Of a stretch of DNA of 6,676 nt, positions 6,145-6,676 are shown one piece after another. Numbering within the stretch: position 1 is the stretch's first letter; every line of letters starts with the position of its first letter. Source of the stretch: Bryobacterales bacterium (lineage in GTDB: Bacteria > Acidobacteriota > Terriglobia > Bryobacterales > Bryobacteraceae); NCBI GenBank assembly GCA_003164075.1, contig PLRZ01000296.1, positions 1 to 6,676 of the forward strand, written 5' to 3'. Position numbers and translations under genes: made by a program. The notes under the pieces are model-generated. The model saw nothing but the letters and a program-made list of their open reading frames with translations, was not told the origin of the DNA and searched no databases.

Positions 6145-6181
6145 GGCGGCCAGTTGCCGATTCGGCTTGGCAACACCCGCC
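6145..6181. repeat. Two-part imperfect hairpin
   Basis: Outer arms GGCGG (6145-6149) and CCGCC (6177-6181) enclose inner arms GTTGCC (6153-6158) and GGCAAC (6169-6174), with a small internal loop and a ten-base terminal loop. It could be a folded RNA segment or a palindromic repeat. Confidence 0.35.
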
Positions 6182-6226
6182 GCCGGATGCTTGGCCGGAT
6201 CGGGGGGAAGTAGCGTGACAAGGGCT

Positions 6227-6341
6227 TGTGGGGCGGCAATCTTGCCTGGGGACGTCTTTCCAGGCGGCTCTTCGGCCCGACGGCAAGTGTTCGTGTCCCG
6301 AACGAGTCGGCAGAAAGCCGGCCTGCATTGGCCGCCCCACA
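6227..6341. repeat. Multi-branched palindromic element
   Basis: The outer arms TGTGGGGCGGCAAT (6227-6240) and ATTGGCCGCCCCACA (6327-6341) pair with a single bulged base. Inside lie GCCTGG/CCAGGC (6244-6249 / 6260-6265) and a second branch made of CCGAC/GTCGG (6277-6281 / 6306-6310) and GTTCG/CGAAC (6289-6293 / 6299-6303). CTTGCC (6241-6246) can alternatively pair with GGCAAG (6282-6287). It encodes no protein. It may be a dispersed palindromic repeat or a structured RNA; no flanking direct repeat is apparent. Confidence 0.5.
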
Positions 6342-6411
6342 CACGGCCCAGCCTCATTGCCCCAATCCGTTCAAGCGCCGGTCAAGCAGCCCTCACTCGG
6401 CCATCGTCGCA

Positions 6412-6509
6412 CCGTCGCGGAGAGCTCACGGTAAACTGATTGGATAGTCGACGGCCACTCGATTTAGCCCGAGATGAACATTCATGCCCGAACTCACCGT
6501 CGTAGTTCC
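6412..6509 (+). repeat. Upstream region of the second GT2 gene, duplicated at 4882-4982
   Basis: This is the intact partner of the segment at 4882-4982 and spans about 70 bases of upstream sequence plus the first nine codons of the GT2 gene. TAAACT at 6432-6437 may be a -10 hexamer. Conservation of the non-coding part between the copies hints at a functional control element. Confidence 0.65.
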
Positions 6510-6676
6510 CACGTTTAACGAACGGGAGAATGTAGCCTGTACCGTTCGAGCCCTGGCCGGCGCGCTTCGGGGCATCGACTACGAAGTGATCTTCGTCGAT
6601 GACGATTCGGCCGACCAGACTGCCGCCGCCGTACGCGTCCTGGCGCAGGCGGACCCGCGTGTCCGGGTGATCCAAC
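6484..6676 (+). CDS. GT2 family glycosyltransferase, N-terminal part (DPM1-like), cut by window end
   Basis: ATG 6484 starts a frame that runs open to the window edge, giving 64 residues. It opens with MPELTVVVPTFNERENV, the first strand and donor-binding loop of GT2 enzymes of the dolichol/polyprenol-phosphate mannosyltransferase type, and continues to YEVIFVDDDSADQT at about 33-46, the counterpart of the usual VDDGSxDxT. The third residue of that motif is Asp rather than the commoner Gly, which the DPM1-like branch often shows. The DxD motif and membrane anchor would lie beyond the window. Likely role: sugar transfer to polyprenyl phosphate, as with the minus-strand GT2. No clear ribosome site is seen (GAG about 11 bases before ATG). 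Confidence 0.85.
   Translation, partial: MPELTVVVPTFNERENVACTVRALAGALRGIDYEVIFVDDDSADQTAAAVRVLAQADPRVRVIQ

Larger units (their letters stand above)
5965..6483. other. Hairpin-rich non-coding region between methyltransferase and second GT2 gene
   Basis: I see no credible gene in these roughly 520 bases. Open frames on both strands are Arg/Pro/Gly-rich and motif-free. The region contains the hairpin at the gene end, a short stem followed by AATTTT (6019-6044), a two-part stem at 6145-6181, a multi-branched palindrome at 6227-6341, and the promoter-like repeat at 6412-6509. Confidence 0.55.

Noticed and set aside
5796..6344. 182-codon minus-strand frame covering the methyltransferase end and intergenic region
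   Set aside because: Pro/Arg-rich, motif-free, antisense to the methyltransferase and crossing the hairpin elements.
6035..6439. 134-codon plus-strand frame in the intergenic region
   Set aside because: Runs through stacked hairpins and the duplicated upstream region, has no ribosome site or family signature, and composition is typical of non-coding GC-rich sequence.

Overview
The window is GC-rich bacterial DNA carrying part of a cell-surface polysaccharide assembly locus. It has four full-length protein genes that I recognise at family level, one overlooked small gene, and the first 64 codons of a further glycosyltransferase cut by the window edge. The organism cannot be named. GC content, the style of the 50-residue protein and the abundance of palindromic intergenic elements would suit an Acidobacteriota-type soil bacterium, but this is a weak inference.

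Layout. 1-443 has no gene. It holds a roughly 150-bp palindromic insertion with terminal inverted repeats and a 7-bp direct repeat on either side, and a second, degenerate copy nearby. From 4609 down to 444, on the minus strand, lie three genes in transcription order: a GT-C membrane glycosyltransferase (551 aa), a membrane-anchored GT2 polyprenyl-phosphate glycosyltransferase, and an O-antigen ligase/polymerase-type membrane protein (422 aa). The first two are almost adjacent; the third follows a 172-bp gap with its own possible promoter. On the plus strand, after a divergent regulatory region (about 4780-5024), come a 50-aa small protein (5025-5177), a class I SAM-dependent methyltransferase (5224-5964) with a strong Shine-Dalgarno and a TTG start, about 520 bp of hairpin-rich non-coding DNA, and the start of a second GT2 gene (6484 onward).

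How they may work together. GT2 enzymes of this type typically load a sugar onto polyprenyl phosphate on the cytoplasmic face. GT-C enzymes use such lipid-linked sugars on the outer face. O-antigen ligase/polymerase proteins join or transfer the finished glycan. The methyltransferase could modify a sugar or lipid intermediate. The order fits, but no substrate can be read from the sequence.

Most unusual points: the MITE-like element with its target-site-like repeat; a decayed duplicate, at 4882-4982, of the upstream region and first codons of the 6484 GT2 gene; a related sequence that recurs, inverted, in front of the divergent operon; and a multi-hairpin element at 6227-6341. No clearly new enzymatic or defence system is visible.
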